NCBI RefSeq assembly: GCF_902464545.1
Contig: NZ_CABQJR010000001.1
Span: 1 to 64,000 of the forward strand
Direction of reading: 5' to 3'
Source of the DNA: an uncultured Senegalimassilia sp.
GTDB lineage: Bacteria; Actinomycetota; Coriobacteriia; Coriobacteriales; Eggerthellaceae
Length of the DNA: 64,000 nucleotides
Position 1 is the first letter of the stretch, and each line of letters starts with the position of its first letter. The position numbers and the translations under genes are program-made. Shown in pieces: positions 56,235 through 64,000 of the stretch. Under the pieces are notes generated by a model. That model was not told the origin of the DNA and searched no databases. It saw only the letters and a program-made list of their open reading frames with translations.

Positions 56235-57914
56235 ATGGCAGAGTTCATCTACCAAATGTACAAGGCGCGCAAGGCGCACGGCGACAAGGTCATCCTCGAT
56301 GATGTCACCCTGTCGTTCTATCCCGGCGCGAAGATCGGCGTGGTGGGCCCGAACGGCATGGGCAAGTCCACGCTGCTCAAAATCATGGCCGGAATCGAGG
56401 AGGTCAGCAACGGCGACGCGCGCCTGACCCCCGGTTATTCGGTGGGCATCCTGCAGCAGGAGCCGCCGCTGGACGAGGACAAGACCGTCCTGGAGAACAT
56501 CGAGATGGCGTTCGCCGACGTGAAGGCCAACATCGCCCGCTTCAACAAGATCGGCACGCTCATGGGCGAGCCCGATGCCGACTTCGACGCGCTCATGGAG
56601 GAGATGGGCAAGCTGCAGGACGCCATCGACGCGGCCAACGGCTGGGACCTGGACAGCCAGCTGTCCCAGGCCATGGACGCGCTGCAGTGCCCTGACCCCG
56701 ACATGCCGGTGAACGTGCTCTCCGGCGGCGAGCGTCGTCGCGTGGCCCTGTGCCGTCTGCTGCTCGAGGCCCCCGACCTGCTGCTTCTAGACGAGCCCAC
56801 CAACCATCTGGACGCCGAGTCCGTGCTGTGGCTGGAGAAGTTCCTGCACAAGTACCCCGGCGCCGTGCTGGCTGTCACGCACGACCGCTACTTCCTGGAC
56901 AACGTGGCCGAGTGGATCTGCGAGGTCGACCGCGGCAGCCTGTACCCGTACAAGGGCAACTACTCCACGTACCTGGAGACCAAGGCTGCGCGTATGGCGG
57001 GCCAGAAGCAGCGTGATGAGAAGCTGCAGAAGCGCCTGGCAAGCGAGCTCGAGTGGGTCCGTAGCTCCCCGAAGGCGCGTCAGGCGAAGAGCCGCGCCCG
57101 TCTGGAGCGCTACGACCAGATGGCCGCCGAGGCTGCGCAGTCCAAGAAGCTTGACTTCACCGAGATCCAGATCCCGGCCGGCCCGCGTCTGGGCGCCGAG
57201 GTCCTCAGGGTCGAGCACCTGCACAAGCAGTTCGGCGACCGCGTGCTCATGGACGACCTGTCCTTCGAGCTGCCGCGCAACGGCATCGTCGGCGTGATCG
57301 GCCCCAACGGCGTGGGTAAATCCACCCTGTTCAAGATGATCATGGGCATCGAACAGCCCACCTCCGGCAGCCTGAAGCTCGGCGAGACTGTGAAGGTGTC
57401 CTATGTCGACCAGGGTCGTGCGGGCATCGATGGCGACAAGAACGTGTGGGAAGTCGTTTCCGGCGGCCTGGACTACATGATGGTTTGCGAAACCGAGGTG
57501 CCCAGCCGCGCATACGTGGCGAGCTTCGGCTTCAAGGGCTCCGACCAGCAGAAGCCCGCGGGCGTGCTCTCCGGCGGCGAGCGCAACCGCCTGAACCTGG
57601 CGCTGACGCTCAAGCAGGGCGGCAACCTGCTGCTCCTCGACGAGCCCACCAACGACCTGGACGTGGAAACGCTGTCCAGCCTGGAAGAGGCGCTGCTGCG
57701 CTTCCCGGGTTGCGCCGTGGTGACCAGCCATGACCGTATGTTCCTCGACCGCGTTGCCACGCACATCCTGGCGTGGGAGGGTACCGATGAGAACCCGGGC
57801 AACTGGCACTGGTTCGAGGGCAACTTCGAGAGCTACCAGAAGAACCGCATCGAGCGCCTGGGCGAGGAGGCGGCAAAGCCCCACCGCCTGCACCGCAAGC
57901 TGACCAGGGATTAA
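56235..57914 (+). CDS. ettA: EttA-type ABC-F ATPase
   Basis: A 559-residue ABC-F protein that binds the ribosomal E site and gates translation by cellular energy state. Two nucleotide-binding domains: Walker A GPNGMGKST and GPNGVGKST, signature LSGGERRRVALC and LSGGERNRLNLA, Walker B LLLLDEPTNHLD and LLLLDEPTNDLD. Between them lies the P-site-tRNA interaction linker with the basic WVRSSPKARQAKSRARL. Length and motifs match EttA rather than the resistance-type ABC-F proteins. Start ATG 56235 (MAEFIYQMYKARKAHG) has GAAAGGC ahead; the longer frame upstream runs through the antisense promoter of locus B. Monocistronic. Confidence 0.92.
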   Translation: MAEFIYQMYKARKAHGDKVILDDVTLSFYPGAKIGVVGPNGMGKSTLLKIMAGIEEVSNGDARLTPGYSVGILQQEPPLDEDKTVLENIEMAFADVKANIARFNKIGTLMGEPDADFDALMEEMGKLQDAIDAANGWDLDSQLSQAMDALQCPDPDMPVNVLSGGERRRVALCRLLLEAPDLLLLDEPTNHLDAESVLWLEKFLHKYPGAVLAVTHDRYFLDNVAEWICEVDRGSLYPYKGNYSTYLETKAARMAGQKQRDEKLQKRLASELEWVRSSPKARQAKSRARLERYDQMAAEAAQSKKLDFTEIQIPAGPRLGAEVLRVEHLHKQFGDRVLMDDLSFELPRNGIVGVIGPNGVGKSTLFKMIMGIEQPTSGSLKLGETVKVSYVDQGRAGIDGDKNVWEVVSGGLDYMMVCETEVPSRAYVASFGFKGSDQQKPAGVLSGGERNRLNLALTLKQGGNLLLLDEPTNDLDVETLSSLEEALLRFPGCAVVTSHDRMFLDRVATHILAWEGTDENPGNWHWFEGNFESYQKNRIERLGEEAAKPHRLHRKLTRD

Positions 57915-57937
57915 GCTCAAGCGCATAAACGCAAACG

Positions 57938-57973
57938 AACGGCTCCCGCAGCCTTAGGGCAGTGGGAGCCGTT
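57938..57973. terminator. terminator after ettA
   Basis: AACGGCTCCCGC / GTGGGAGCCGTT stem with one mismatch, then TTGCGTT; an outer AACGCAAA / TTTGCGTT stem extends it. Confidence 0.7.
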
Positions 57974-58144
57974 TTGCGTTGGTGGCGAGGAATCGTTTGC
58001 CGCCAATGTGTGGAAGGTGCGATAGCGATGCATGTTCGCAGTCCTGGTTTTCCCGGTGGAGCTTCGGCTAGACAAACCGAGCCGCGTCCATTTCTGATCG
58101 CTATCTGCGCCCGGAGGGGCGTGAGGACTATCCCTCTTCTGCGG

Positions 58145-58186
58145 CAAAAGAAAAGCGGGGATTCCGAGTGCTCGGAATCCCCGCTT
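58145..58186 (-). terminator. terminator after the DUF711 gene
   Basis: AAGCGGGGATTCCGAG / CTCGGAATCCCCGCTT, a perfect 16-bp inverted repeat with a 2-nt centre. On the minus strand it ends in CTTTTCTTTT. The 57974-58144 stretch has no gene. Confidence 0.8.
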
Positions 58187-58213
58187 GCGTTCGGGTGATG
58201 TTTGCCGCGTTCG

Positions 58214-59578
58214 CTAGTTCTTCAGCGAGTTGATGGGGGCGGGCATGCGGCCGCCGCGGTGGGCGAACACGGTGCCGGCGTGGGTGTTCACGGGCATGAC
58301 CGGCGCGTAGCCGAGCAGGCCGCCGAAGTCCAGCTTGTCGCCGACCTTCTTGCCGATGGCCGGGATGACGCGCACGGCGGTGGTCTTGTTGTTGATCATG
58401 CCGATGGCGCATTCGTCGGCGATGATGCCGAAGATGGCCTCGACCGGTGTGTCGCCGGGGATGGCGATCATGTCCAGGCCGACGCTGCAGACGCAGGTCA
58501 TGGCCTCGAGCTTCTCCAGGCACAGCGCGCCGGACTCGGCGGCGCGGATCATGCCGGCGTCCTCGGACACGGGGATGAACGCGCCGGACAGGCCGCCGAC
58601 GCTGGAGCTGGCCATGACGCCGCCCTTCTTCACGGCGTCATTGAGCATGGCGAGTGCGGCCGTGGTGCCCGGACCGCCGCACTGGCCAACGCCGATGGCT
58701 TCCAGGATCTCGGCCACGGAGTCGCCCTCGGCCGGGGTGGGGGCCAGCGACAGGTCCAGGATGCCCTTGGCCACGCCCATGCGGCGGCTGGCCTCGCGGG
58801 CCATCAGCTCGCCGGCGCGGGTGATCTTGAACGCGGTGGCCTTGATGGCCTCGGCGACCTCGGTCATGTCGGCGTCCTTGGGCATGTTCGCCAGCACCTG
58901 GCGTACGACGCCCGGGCCGGAAACGCCCACGTTGACCACGGCATCGGCTTCGCCAGAGCCATGGAAGGCGCCTGCCATGAAGGGGTTATCCTCGACGGCG
59001 TTGCAGAACACCACCAGCTTGCCGGCGGCGATGCAGTCGCGGTCGGCCGTCAGCTCGGCGCACTGCTTGACGATGCCGGCCATCTTGAGCGCGGCGTCCA
59101 TGTTGATGCCGGCGCGCGTGGAGCCGACGTTCACGCTCGAGCACACGCGCTCGGTAGCGGCCAGCGCATTGGGGATGGAGTCCATCAGCTTGTTGTCGGC
59201 CGCCGATGCGCCCTTGTGCACGAGCGCGGAGAAGCCGCCTACGAAGTCGACGCCCACCTCGGCGCCGGCCTTGTCCATGGCCACGGCGATGCGCGACAGG
59301 TCGGTGTCGGGCACAGCGGCGCAGATCTCGGCGATGGGCGTGACGGAGATGCGCTTGTTCACGATCGGGATGCCGAACTCGCGCTCGAGCTGCTCGGCGG
59401 TGGGCACCAGCTGCTCGGCGGCCTTCGTCATCTTGTCGTAGACCTTGCGCGCCATGGTGTTGATGTCCGAATCCGTGCAGGAGCGCAGGTTCAGGCCCAA
59501 CGTGATGGTGCGGATGTCCAGGTGCTGCTTGCTGACCATAGCAAGCGTTTCGGCGATTTCTTCCGGGGTGATTTGCAT
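58214..59578 (-). CDS. DUF711/UPF0210 (PFL) family protein
   Basis: A 454-residue protein of the conserved UPF0210/DUF711 family, distantly like pyruvate formate-lyase in fold; biochemical role unknown. Family features seen: RTITLGLNLRSC, VPTAEQLEREFGIPIVNKRI, GFSALVHKG, SSVNVGSTRAGINMDA, GGPGTTAALAMLNDAVKKGG, SSVGGLSGAFIPVSEDAGM and DMIAIPGDTPVEAI. Full family length. AAAGGA lies 7-8 nt before ATG 59578. In many bacteria a small ACT-domain gene (UPF0237) sits just upstream; none is visible here. Confidence 0.85.
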   Translation of the reverse strand: MQITPEEIAETLAMVSKQHLDIRTITLGLNLRSCTDSDINTMARKVYDKMTKAAEQLVPTAEQLEREFGIPIVNKRISVTPIAEICAAVPDTDLSRIAVAMDKAGAEVGVDFVGGFSALVHKGASAADNKLMDSIPNALAATERVCSSVNVGSTRAGINMDAALKMAGIVKQCAELTADRDCIAAGKLVVFCNAVEDNPFMAGAFHGSGEADAVVNVGVSGPGVVRQVLANMPKDADMTEVAEAIKATAFKITRAGELMAREASRRMGVAKGILDLSLAPTPAEGDSVAEILEAIGVGQCGGPGTTAALAMLNDAVKKGGVMASSSVGGLSGAFIPVSEDAGMIRAAESGALCLEKLEAMTCVCSVGLDMIAIPGDTPVEAIFGIIADECAIGMINNKTTAVRVIPAIGKKVGDKLDFGGLLGYAPVMPVNTHAGTVFAHRGGRMPAPINSLKN

Positions 59579-59907
59579 GATGCTGTCCTTTTAACGGGCG
59601 ACGCTTTTGCAACAGGATAGCAAATTGCGGCCGTTACCGGGCGCCGCGCCCAACTGTTCCACGAATGATTGACGCTCGGCGGTGCTATTTGCGGACTTAT
59701 TCGAGTGCTTGGCGGCGCAAAGCGCGATACGTCTGCGTCTGAATTCAGGTGTTCCGAGTAGCCAATAGTAGTCCGAGCCTGTGACCTGGGACTTTCTGGC
59801 GGGCATAAGCTACCTACTCGCCAAGGCCCCATTTAAACGCAGACGTATCGTGGTTAGCCTTGCGTGCGGCAGTATTGGGCGGTTGGGATGGCATTTGCCG
59901 GCGTGGA

Positions 59908-60003
59908 TTCGCGTGAACAGGGGACGGAGGTGTGTTCAGGATGGTTATTCGGGAGATGCGAACGCTCTCCCCTGAACACACCTCCGTCCCCTGTTCACGC
60001 GAA
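59908..60003. repeat. 33-bp perfect inverted repeat (REP/BIME-like)
   Basis: The left arm 59908-59940 and right arm 59971-60003 are perfectly complementary over 33 bases: TTCGCGTGAACAGGGGACGG at the outer end and TGTGTTCAGG at the inner end. The 30-nt centre can form its own GGGAGA/TCTCCC hairpin. The arms hold TGAACA and TGTTCA, as do the units at 16089-16244. The 59579-59907 stretch upstream shows no gene. Confidence 0.8.
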
Positions 60004-60021
60004 GGAGCCTTTGGGCAACGA

Positions 60022-60047
60022 AAAAGCGGGCCCACGGGCCCGCTTTT
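60022..60047. terminator. terminator after metQ
   Basis: AAAAGCGGGCCC / GGGCCCGCTTTT perfect 12-bp stem with a 2-nt centre; works in both directions. Confidence 0.8.
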
Positions 60048-60070
60048 CGCGATTGGTTCTTGGTTGCGGC

Positions 60071-60913
60071 TTAGAAGACCGGGACGACGGCGCCCTCGTA
60101 GGTCTTGTTGATGAAGTCGCGCACGGCGTCGGACTTCAGGGCCTTGGCCAGAGCCTGGATCTTCTCGGAGTCCTGGTTGCCGTCCTTGACGACCAGCACG
60201 TTGGCGTAGGTCTCGGCGGCCAGGGAGTCGGTGGCCTCGACGGCCAGGGCGTCCTTCTCGACGGACAGGCCGGCAGCCTGGGCGTAGTTGCCGTTGATGC
60301 AGGCGATGTCGACATCCTTCAGGGCGTTGGGGATGTTGGCGGCCTCAAGCTCCTTGATCTGCAGGTTCTTGGGGTTCTCGACGATGTCCTTGGCGGTTGC
60401 GGTGATGCCTGCGCCGTCGGCCAGCTTGATCAGGCCCTCCTGCTGCAGCAGGAGCAGGGCGCGAGCCTCGTTGGTGGTGTCGTTGGGCACAGCGACGGTT
60501 GCGCCGTCGGTCAGGGCATCAAGGGAAGCGGTCTTGCCAGCGTACAGGCCGAAGGGCTCGAAGTGAACCGGCTCGACGGAGACCAGGTGCGTGCCTTTCT
60601 CTTCATTGAAGGAATCCAGGTAAGGCTGATGCTGGAAGTAGTTGGCGTCGACCTCGCCCTCTTCGGTGACCGTGTTGGGCTGGACGTAGTCGGTGAACTC
60701 CTTCACCTCGAGCGTGTAGCCCTGCTCTTTGAGCTGATCGGCAACGGCGTTGGTGAGGATCTCGGCGTGCGGGGTGGGGCTGGCGGCGACGGTGATGGTC
60801 TTGTCGTCGGAGCCGGAGTTGGAACCGGAGCCTGCGCAACCGGCCAGGACGCCGGCGGCCAGGACGCCTGCAGCGGCGAACGCCGCGAGCTTCTTCAGTG
60901 CGGACTTCTTCAT
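60071..60913 (-). CDS. metQ: MetQ/NlpA-family substrate-binding lipoprotein
   Basis: A 280-residue lipoprotein, the binding part of a methionine-type ABC importer. Signal peptide MKKSALKKLAAFAAAGVLAA with lipobox VLAGC, then a Gly/Ser linker. Family motifs: TVAASPTPHAEIL, VKEFTDYVQPN, DANYFQHQPYLD, PNDTTNEARALLLLQQEGLI, INGNYAQAAGL and YANVLVVKDGN. D-/L-methionine or a related amino acid is expected. Start ATG 60913 has GGGAGGGAG ahead; the ATG six codons further up is inside that site. No metN or metI (ATPase, permease) is adjacent, so it is an orphan here. Confidence 0.88.
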   Translation of the reverse strand: MKKSALKKLAAFAAAGVLAAGVLAGCAGSGSNSGSDDKTITVAASPTPHAEILTNAVADQLKEQGYTLEVKEFTDYVQPNTVTEEGEVDANYFQHQPYLDSFNEEKGTHLVSVEPVHFEPFGLYAGKTASLDALTDGATVAVPNDTTNEARALLLLQQEGLIKLADGAGITATAKDIVENPKNLQIKELEAANIPNALKDVDIACINGNYAQAAGLSVEKDALAVEATDSLAAETYANVLVVKDGNQDSEKIQALAKALKSDAVRDFINKTYEGAVVPVF

Positions 60914-60999
60914 GTAGGGTCTCCCTCCCATCGTTTCGCGCTTGGACGGCCCCGTGAGTTTGCGATCGGGGCAGTGGCGCCTTGTTTTGCGTGACGCCT

Positions 61000-61027
61000 A
61001 GTATACCGAGCGTGGATTTTTGGGCAA
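61000..61027 (-). promoter_or_regulatory. promoter of metQ
   Basis: On the minus strand TTGCCC, 16 bp, TATACT. The ~80-nt leader contains a GCCCCG/CGGGGC stem (60949-60972) but no SAM-riboswitch core I can recognise. The rest of the gap (61028-61436) is GC-rich and shows no gene. Confidence 0.5.
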
Positions 61028-61436
61028 TAGCTTTGCTCATACGAAAAGGCGGGTGGACGATATCTGCAAAATCGATAACCTGGTCGGCTATGGCGTAGAA
61101 CAGGGACGAACGGCGGCAAGGCGACGCCCAACGGCGTCGCGGTGTCGGCAGAGCGTCGGAAGCCACGTTGCTCCGCCGATGCTGCCGCTCGGGAAATCGC
61201 GTCGCATCGATGCTATTTTGCAAAGCACATTGCGCTGGACGTTGCTTCGAGGCCATGCCGTGCTGCCGACGTTGCTCTGTGAAACGTACCGTGGTGGAAG
61301 GGCCTTCGGGCGTCGCCTTGCATTTCGGGCGCCGTGCAAGACCCACGGCTACCTATATATGTAGAGGTTGCGGGACTCGTTTGCAGGCGTGTTGCGCTCG
61401 TTGATTCCCACCTGCGTGGTCGGTAAAATAACGCTA

Positions 61437-61472
61437 TTGAACAACTTGTCCATTATTGCCCGGGTTGTTCAA
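61437..61472. promoter_or_regulatory. candidate TetR operator
   Basis: TTGAACAAC (61437-61445) and GTTGTTCAA (61464-61472), a perfect 9-bp inverted repeat with 18-bp spacing, about 90 bp upstream of the TetR gene. Confidence 0.45.
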
Positions 61473-61559
61473 AACGCAAAGCGCAGCAAGCTGCGTCGCG
61501 AGGCCGTTATCGTCCGGTCATCGCGTGTTCGCAGCCTGCATACGCAAGGAAGGGGGCAT

Positions 61560-62219
61560 ATGTCCACGCAACGAAGCTCCGCTTCGAACTCGGCGATAGC
61601 GTCTGCGGATACGCCGCTTGCCGCCGAGGATCGGCGCATCACGCGCTCGAAGCGCGCGCTGCGCGATGCGCTCGTTGAGTTGATCGAGGAACGCGGCCTG
61701 ACCAACTTCAGCGCCAGCGACCTGTGCGCTCGCGCGGACCTCAACCGCGGCACGCTGTACAACAACTTCGGCGACATGGAGGGTCTGCTCGCCGCCCTTG
61801 AGGACGACATCATGGACGACCTGGAAAACCTCCAGTCGTGTATGCAGCAGCTCAGCCTAAAGGACGTGCTGCGCTATCGCGTGAACAAGAAGCCTATGCC
61901 GTTTCTGGTGAAGCTGTTCGACTACCTGCGCGAACAAGGTGACTTCCTGCACGCGATCATGGGCCCGAAAGGCGACCCGAGCTTCGGCCCGCGCGTGCGC
62001 GACGCCGTGTGCACCGAGATCATCCAAACCATCCTGCACGAGCGCTACCGCAGCGACCCCTCGCCGTTCGTGCAATATTACGTGGCGTTCTACGCCAGCG
62101 CGTATCTAGGGGTCATCACCCACTGGATCGAGACGGGCATGAAGGAAAGCTCGCAGGAGATGGCCCTTGTGGCCATGCGCCTGTTCTTCATCAAACCCGG
62201 CGACCCCATTCGACTGTAA
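61560..62219 (+). CDS. TetR-family regulator
   Basis: A 219-residue regulator. A ~27-residue Ser/Ala-rich lead is followed by a typical TetR helix-turn-helix: TRSKRALRDALVELIEERGL, then FSASDLCARADLNRGTLYNN, FGDMEGLL. The ligand-binding half (residues ~90-219, with PFLVKLFDYLREQGDFLHAI, YVAFYASAYLGVITHWIETG) is like the TetR_C_8 group. AAGGAAGGGG precedes ATG 61560. It ends 15 bp before the dehydratase-activase gene, so the two are co-transcribed, and it probably controls that gene and itself through the inverted repeat upstream. Ligand unknown. Confidence 0.85.
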   Translation: MSTQRSSASNSAIASADTPLAAEDRRITRSKRALRDALVELIEERGLTNFSASDLCARADLNRGTLYNNFGDMEGLLAALEDDIMDDLENLQSCMQQLSLKDVLRYRVNKKPMPFLVKLFDYLREQGDFLHAIMGPKGDPSFGPRVRDAVCTEIIQTILHERYRSDPSPFVQYYVAFYASAYLGVITHWIETGMKESSQEMALVAMRLFFIKPGDPIRL

Positions 62220-62234
62220 GGAATAAGGCGGAAC

Positions 62235-64000
62235 ATGAGCGAGAACAACCAGAACGAGAACCTGCATATCGGCATCGACGTGGGCTCCACCACGGTCAAG
62301 CTGGCCATCTTGGACGACGCGGACCAGATCCGCTACGCGGTGTACCGTCGTCACCACGCGGACGTGCGCGCCACCATCGTCGAGGTGCTGTCCGAGGCTG
62401 CGCGCGACTTCGGCGACAAGCGCATGACCATCGCCATCACCGGATCGGGCGGCTTGCTTTTGGCCCAATGGCTGGGCATCGAGTTCGTGCAGGAGGTCAT
62501 CGCCAGCAAAACCGCCGTCGAAACCTTCATCCCGAAAACCGACGTGGCCATCGAGCTGGGCGGCGAGGACGCGAAGATCATCTACTTCGACAACGGCATC
62601 GAGCAGCGCATGAACGGCACGTGCGCCGGCGGCACCGGCGCGTTCATCGACCAGATGGCGGCGCTTTTGAACACCGACGCCGGCGGCCTGAACGAGCTGG
62701 CGCAGCACGCCACCACCATCTATCCCATCGCCAGCCGCTGCGGCGTGTTCGCGAAAACCGACGTGCAGCCGCTGCTCAACGAGGGCGCGCGCCGCGAGGA
62801 CATCGCCGCGTCCATCTTCCAGTCCGTGGTCACGCAGACCATCTCCGGCCTGGCGTGCGGGCGCCCTATCCGCGGCTACGTGGCTTTCCTGGGCGGCCCG
62901 CTGCAGTACCTTCCTGAACTGCGCAAACGCTTCTATGAAACGCTGAACCTGGACGAGGAGCACCGCATCGTCCCGCAAAACGCCCACCTGTTCGTGGCCG
63001 GCGGCTGCGCCATCGCCGGCGCGGCCAGCGAGACGGTGAAGGCCGAGCTGCTCTCAGACGTGCTCGAGCGCCTGAAGAACCTCGGCGACATCCAGGGCAG
63101 CGAGGTCGTGCGCCTGCCCCCGCTGTTCGTCGACCAGGCGGAACTGGACGAGTTCAACGCCCGCCACGCCGGCGAGCGCGTGCCCCGCGGCGACCTTGCC
63201 AGCTACCGCGGCACCGCCTTCTTGGGCATCGACGCCGGCTCCACCACGTTCAAGGCCGCGCTCATCGGCCAGGACGGCGAGCTGCTGTGGACCCATTACG
63301 TGTCGAACAAGGGCGACGTGCTCGGTTGCGCGAAGGCCGCCATCGCCAAGCTCTACCGCGAGCTGCCGCGCGACGCCGCCGGCAACCCGCTGGTGACCAT
63401 CGGCCATTCCACGGTCACGGGCTACGGCGAGCACCTGCTGCTCGAGGCGCTGCGCGTGGACTCGGGCGAGATCGAGACGGTTGCGCACCTGCGCGGCGCG
63501 CAGGAGATGCTGCCGGGCGTTGAGTTCATCCTGGACATCGGCGGTCAGGACATGAAGTGCCTGCGCGTGAAAGACGGCGTCATCGACCACATCATGCTCA
63601 ACGAGGCGTGCTCCTCGGGCTGCGGCAGCTTCATCGAAAGCTTCGCCAGCGGCCTGAACCTGGACGTGTCCGAGTTCGCGAAGACCGCCATCGGCGCGGA
63701 AAACCCCGTCGACCTGGGCAGCCGCTGCACCGTGTTCATGAACAGCCGCGTGAAGCAGGCGCAGAAGGAAGGCGCCACCGTCGGCGACATCGCCGCGGGC
63801 CTGGCCATCTCGGTCATCAAGAACGCCCTGTTCAAGGTCATCAAGATCCGCGACCCGCATGACGTGGGCAGCAAGGTCATCGTGCAGGGCGGCACGTTCC
63901 TCAACGATGCCGTGCTGCGCGCCTTCGAGCAGCTCTCGGGCGTGAACGCCGTGCGTCCCGACATCGCCGGCAACATGGGCGCGTTCGGCGCGGCGCTTCT
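62235..64000 (+). CDS. acyl-CoA dehydratase activase, tandem BadF/HgdC domains (partial)
   Basis: The first 588 codons are in the window; the 3' end is cut off. An ATP-driven iron-sulfur activator of 2-hydroxyacyl-CoA dehydratase (or benzoyl-CoA reductase-like) enzymes. Two ASKHA-fold domains follow each other: the first with GIDVGSTTVKLAI, IELGGEDAKI, NGTCAGGTGAF and SRCGVFAKTD; the second with GIDAGSTTFKAAL, LDIGGQDMKCL, NEACSSGCGSFI and SRCTVFMNS. The cysteines after NGT/NEA and in SRC are those that bind the bridging 4Fe-4S cluster in HgdC. Tandem domains are typical of the ~1400-residue activases with a C-terminal DUF2229/HgdB-like part, expected past the edge. AAGGCGG precedes ATG 62235. 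Confidence 0.88.
   Translation, partial: MSENNQNENLHIGIDVGSTTVKLAILDDADQIRYAVYRRHHADVRATIVEVLSEAARDFGDKRMTIAITGSGGLLLAQWLGIEFVQEVIASKTAVETFIPKTDVAIELGGEDAKIIYFDNGIEQRMNGTCAGGTGAFIDQMAALLNTDAGGLNELAQHATTIYPIASRCGVFAKTDVQPLLNEGARREDIAASIFQSVVTQTISGLACGRPIRGYVAFLGGPLQYLPELRKRFYETLNLDEEHRIVPQNAHLFVAGGCAIAGAASETVKAELLSDVLERLKNLGDIQGSEVVRLPPLFVDQAELDEFNARHAGERVPRGDLASYRGTAFLGIDAGSTTFKAALIGQDGELLWTHYVSNKGDVLGCAKAAIAKLYRELPRDAAGNPLVTIGHSTVTGYGEHLLLEALRVDSGEIETVAHLRGAQEMLPGVEFILDIGGQDMKCLRVKDGVIDHIMLNEACSSGCGSFIESFASGLNLDVSEFAKTAIGAENPVDLGSRCTVFMNSRVKQAQKEGATVGDIAAGLAISVIKNALFKVIKIRDPHDVGSKVIVQGGTFLNDAVLRAFEQLSGVNAVRPDIAGNMGAFGAAL

Noticed and set aside
60914..60999. SAM riboswitch upstream of metQ
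   Set aside because: The ~80-nt leader has one stem but none of the conserved cores of the SAM classes I know.

Overview
The window looks like chromosome of a high-GC anaerobic actinomycete of the class Coriobacteriia (Eggerthella/Gordonibacter-like). This is inference from gene content and codon use: a giant MBG/YDG-repeat surface protein, a RecJ-RecQ-like fusion, a tandem-domain acyl-CoA dehydratase activase, a Tat-exported lipoprotein, TGAACA...TGTTCA palindromic repeats, and Shine-Dalgarno-led genes with G/C-rich third positions. No rRNA, tRNA, CRISPR array, transposase or integrase was seen.

Layout. 0-1 kb: a secreted transglutaminase-like lipoprotein. 1.4-16 kb: one 14-kb gene for a ~4680-residue membrane-anchored repeat protein plus a small membrane partner. 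16-31 kb: mostly housekeeping genes (metal exporter-like permease, HD protein, phosphofructokinase, RecJ-RecQ-like fusion overlapping relA/spoT, metallo-beta-lactamase-fold hydrolase, DUF47, UPF0126 channel-like protein, zinc phospholipase-like protein, UMF1 transporter). 31.1-34.5 kb: a gene-poor, repeat-ridden stretch with a frameshifted DUF559-type gene. 34.5-48.8 kb: purine permease, aspartokinase and aspartate-semialdehyde dehydrogenase, TlyA, a large Tat lipoprotein, and glutamate synthase gltB-gltD. 48.9-51.3 kb: a ~2.1-kb segment bounded by 186-bp direct repeats of the 5' end of a low-molecular-weight phosphatase gene. 51.2-58 kb: the phosphatase, a NimA-like protein, a self-controlled GntR/DUF1648 pair, an SDR enzyme and EttA. 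58-64 kb: DUF711, an orphan metQ, a TetR regulator and the activase, which runs off the end.

The most interesting new signal is a pair of short loci, at 49.37-49.65 kb and 55.88-56.18 kb. Each has a tiny hydrophobic ORF (30 and 46 codons) behind a strong Shine-Dalgarno that is part of a small AGGC-NNN-GCCT hairpin. Each 5' leader (~53 nt) carries a GGGCGG-type segment complementary to the 3' part of the same transcript. On the opposite strand over that 3' part, each has an extended -10 promoter and a terminator that would make an ~85-nt antisense RNA. The peptides, the antisense RNAs and the geometry are alike in both loci. This is the architecture of a type I toxin-antitoxin system, and I do not recognise it as a described family.

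Other points worth a second look are a strong internal ribosome-binding site in aspartokinase, an apparently leaderless tlyA, in-frame duplications inside the giant gene, a 33-bp perfect inverted repeat at 59.9-60.0 kb, and relic repeats around the DUF559 gene. All statements are from reading the sequence; no database search was run.
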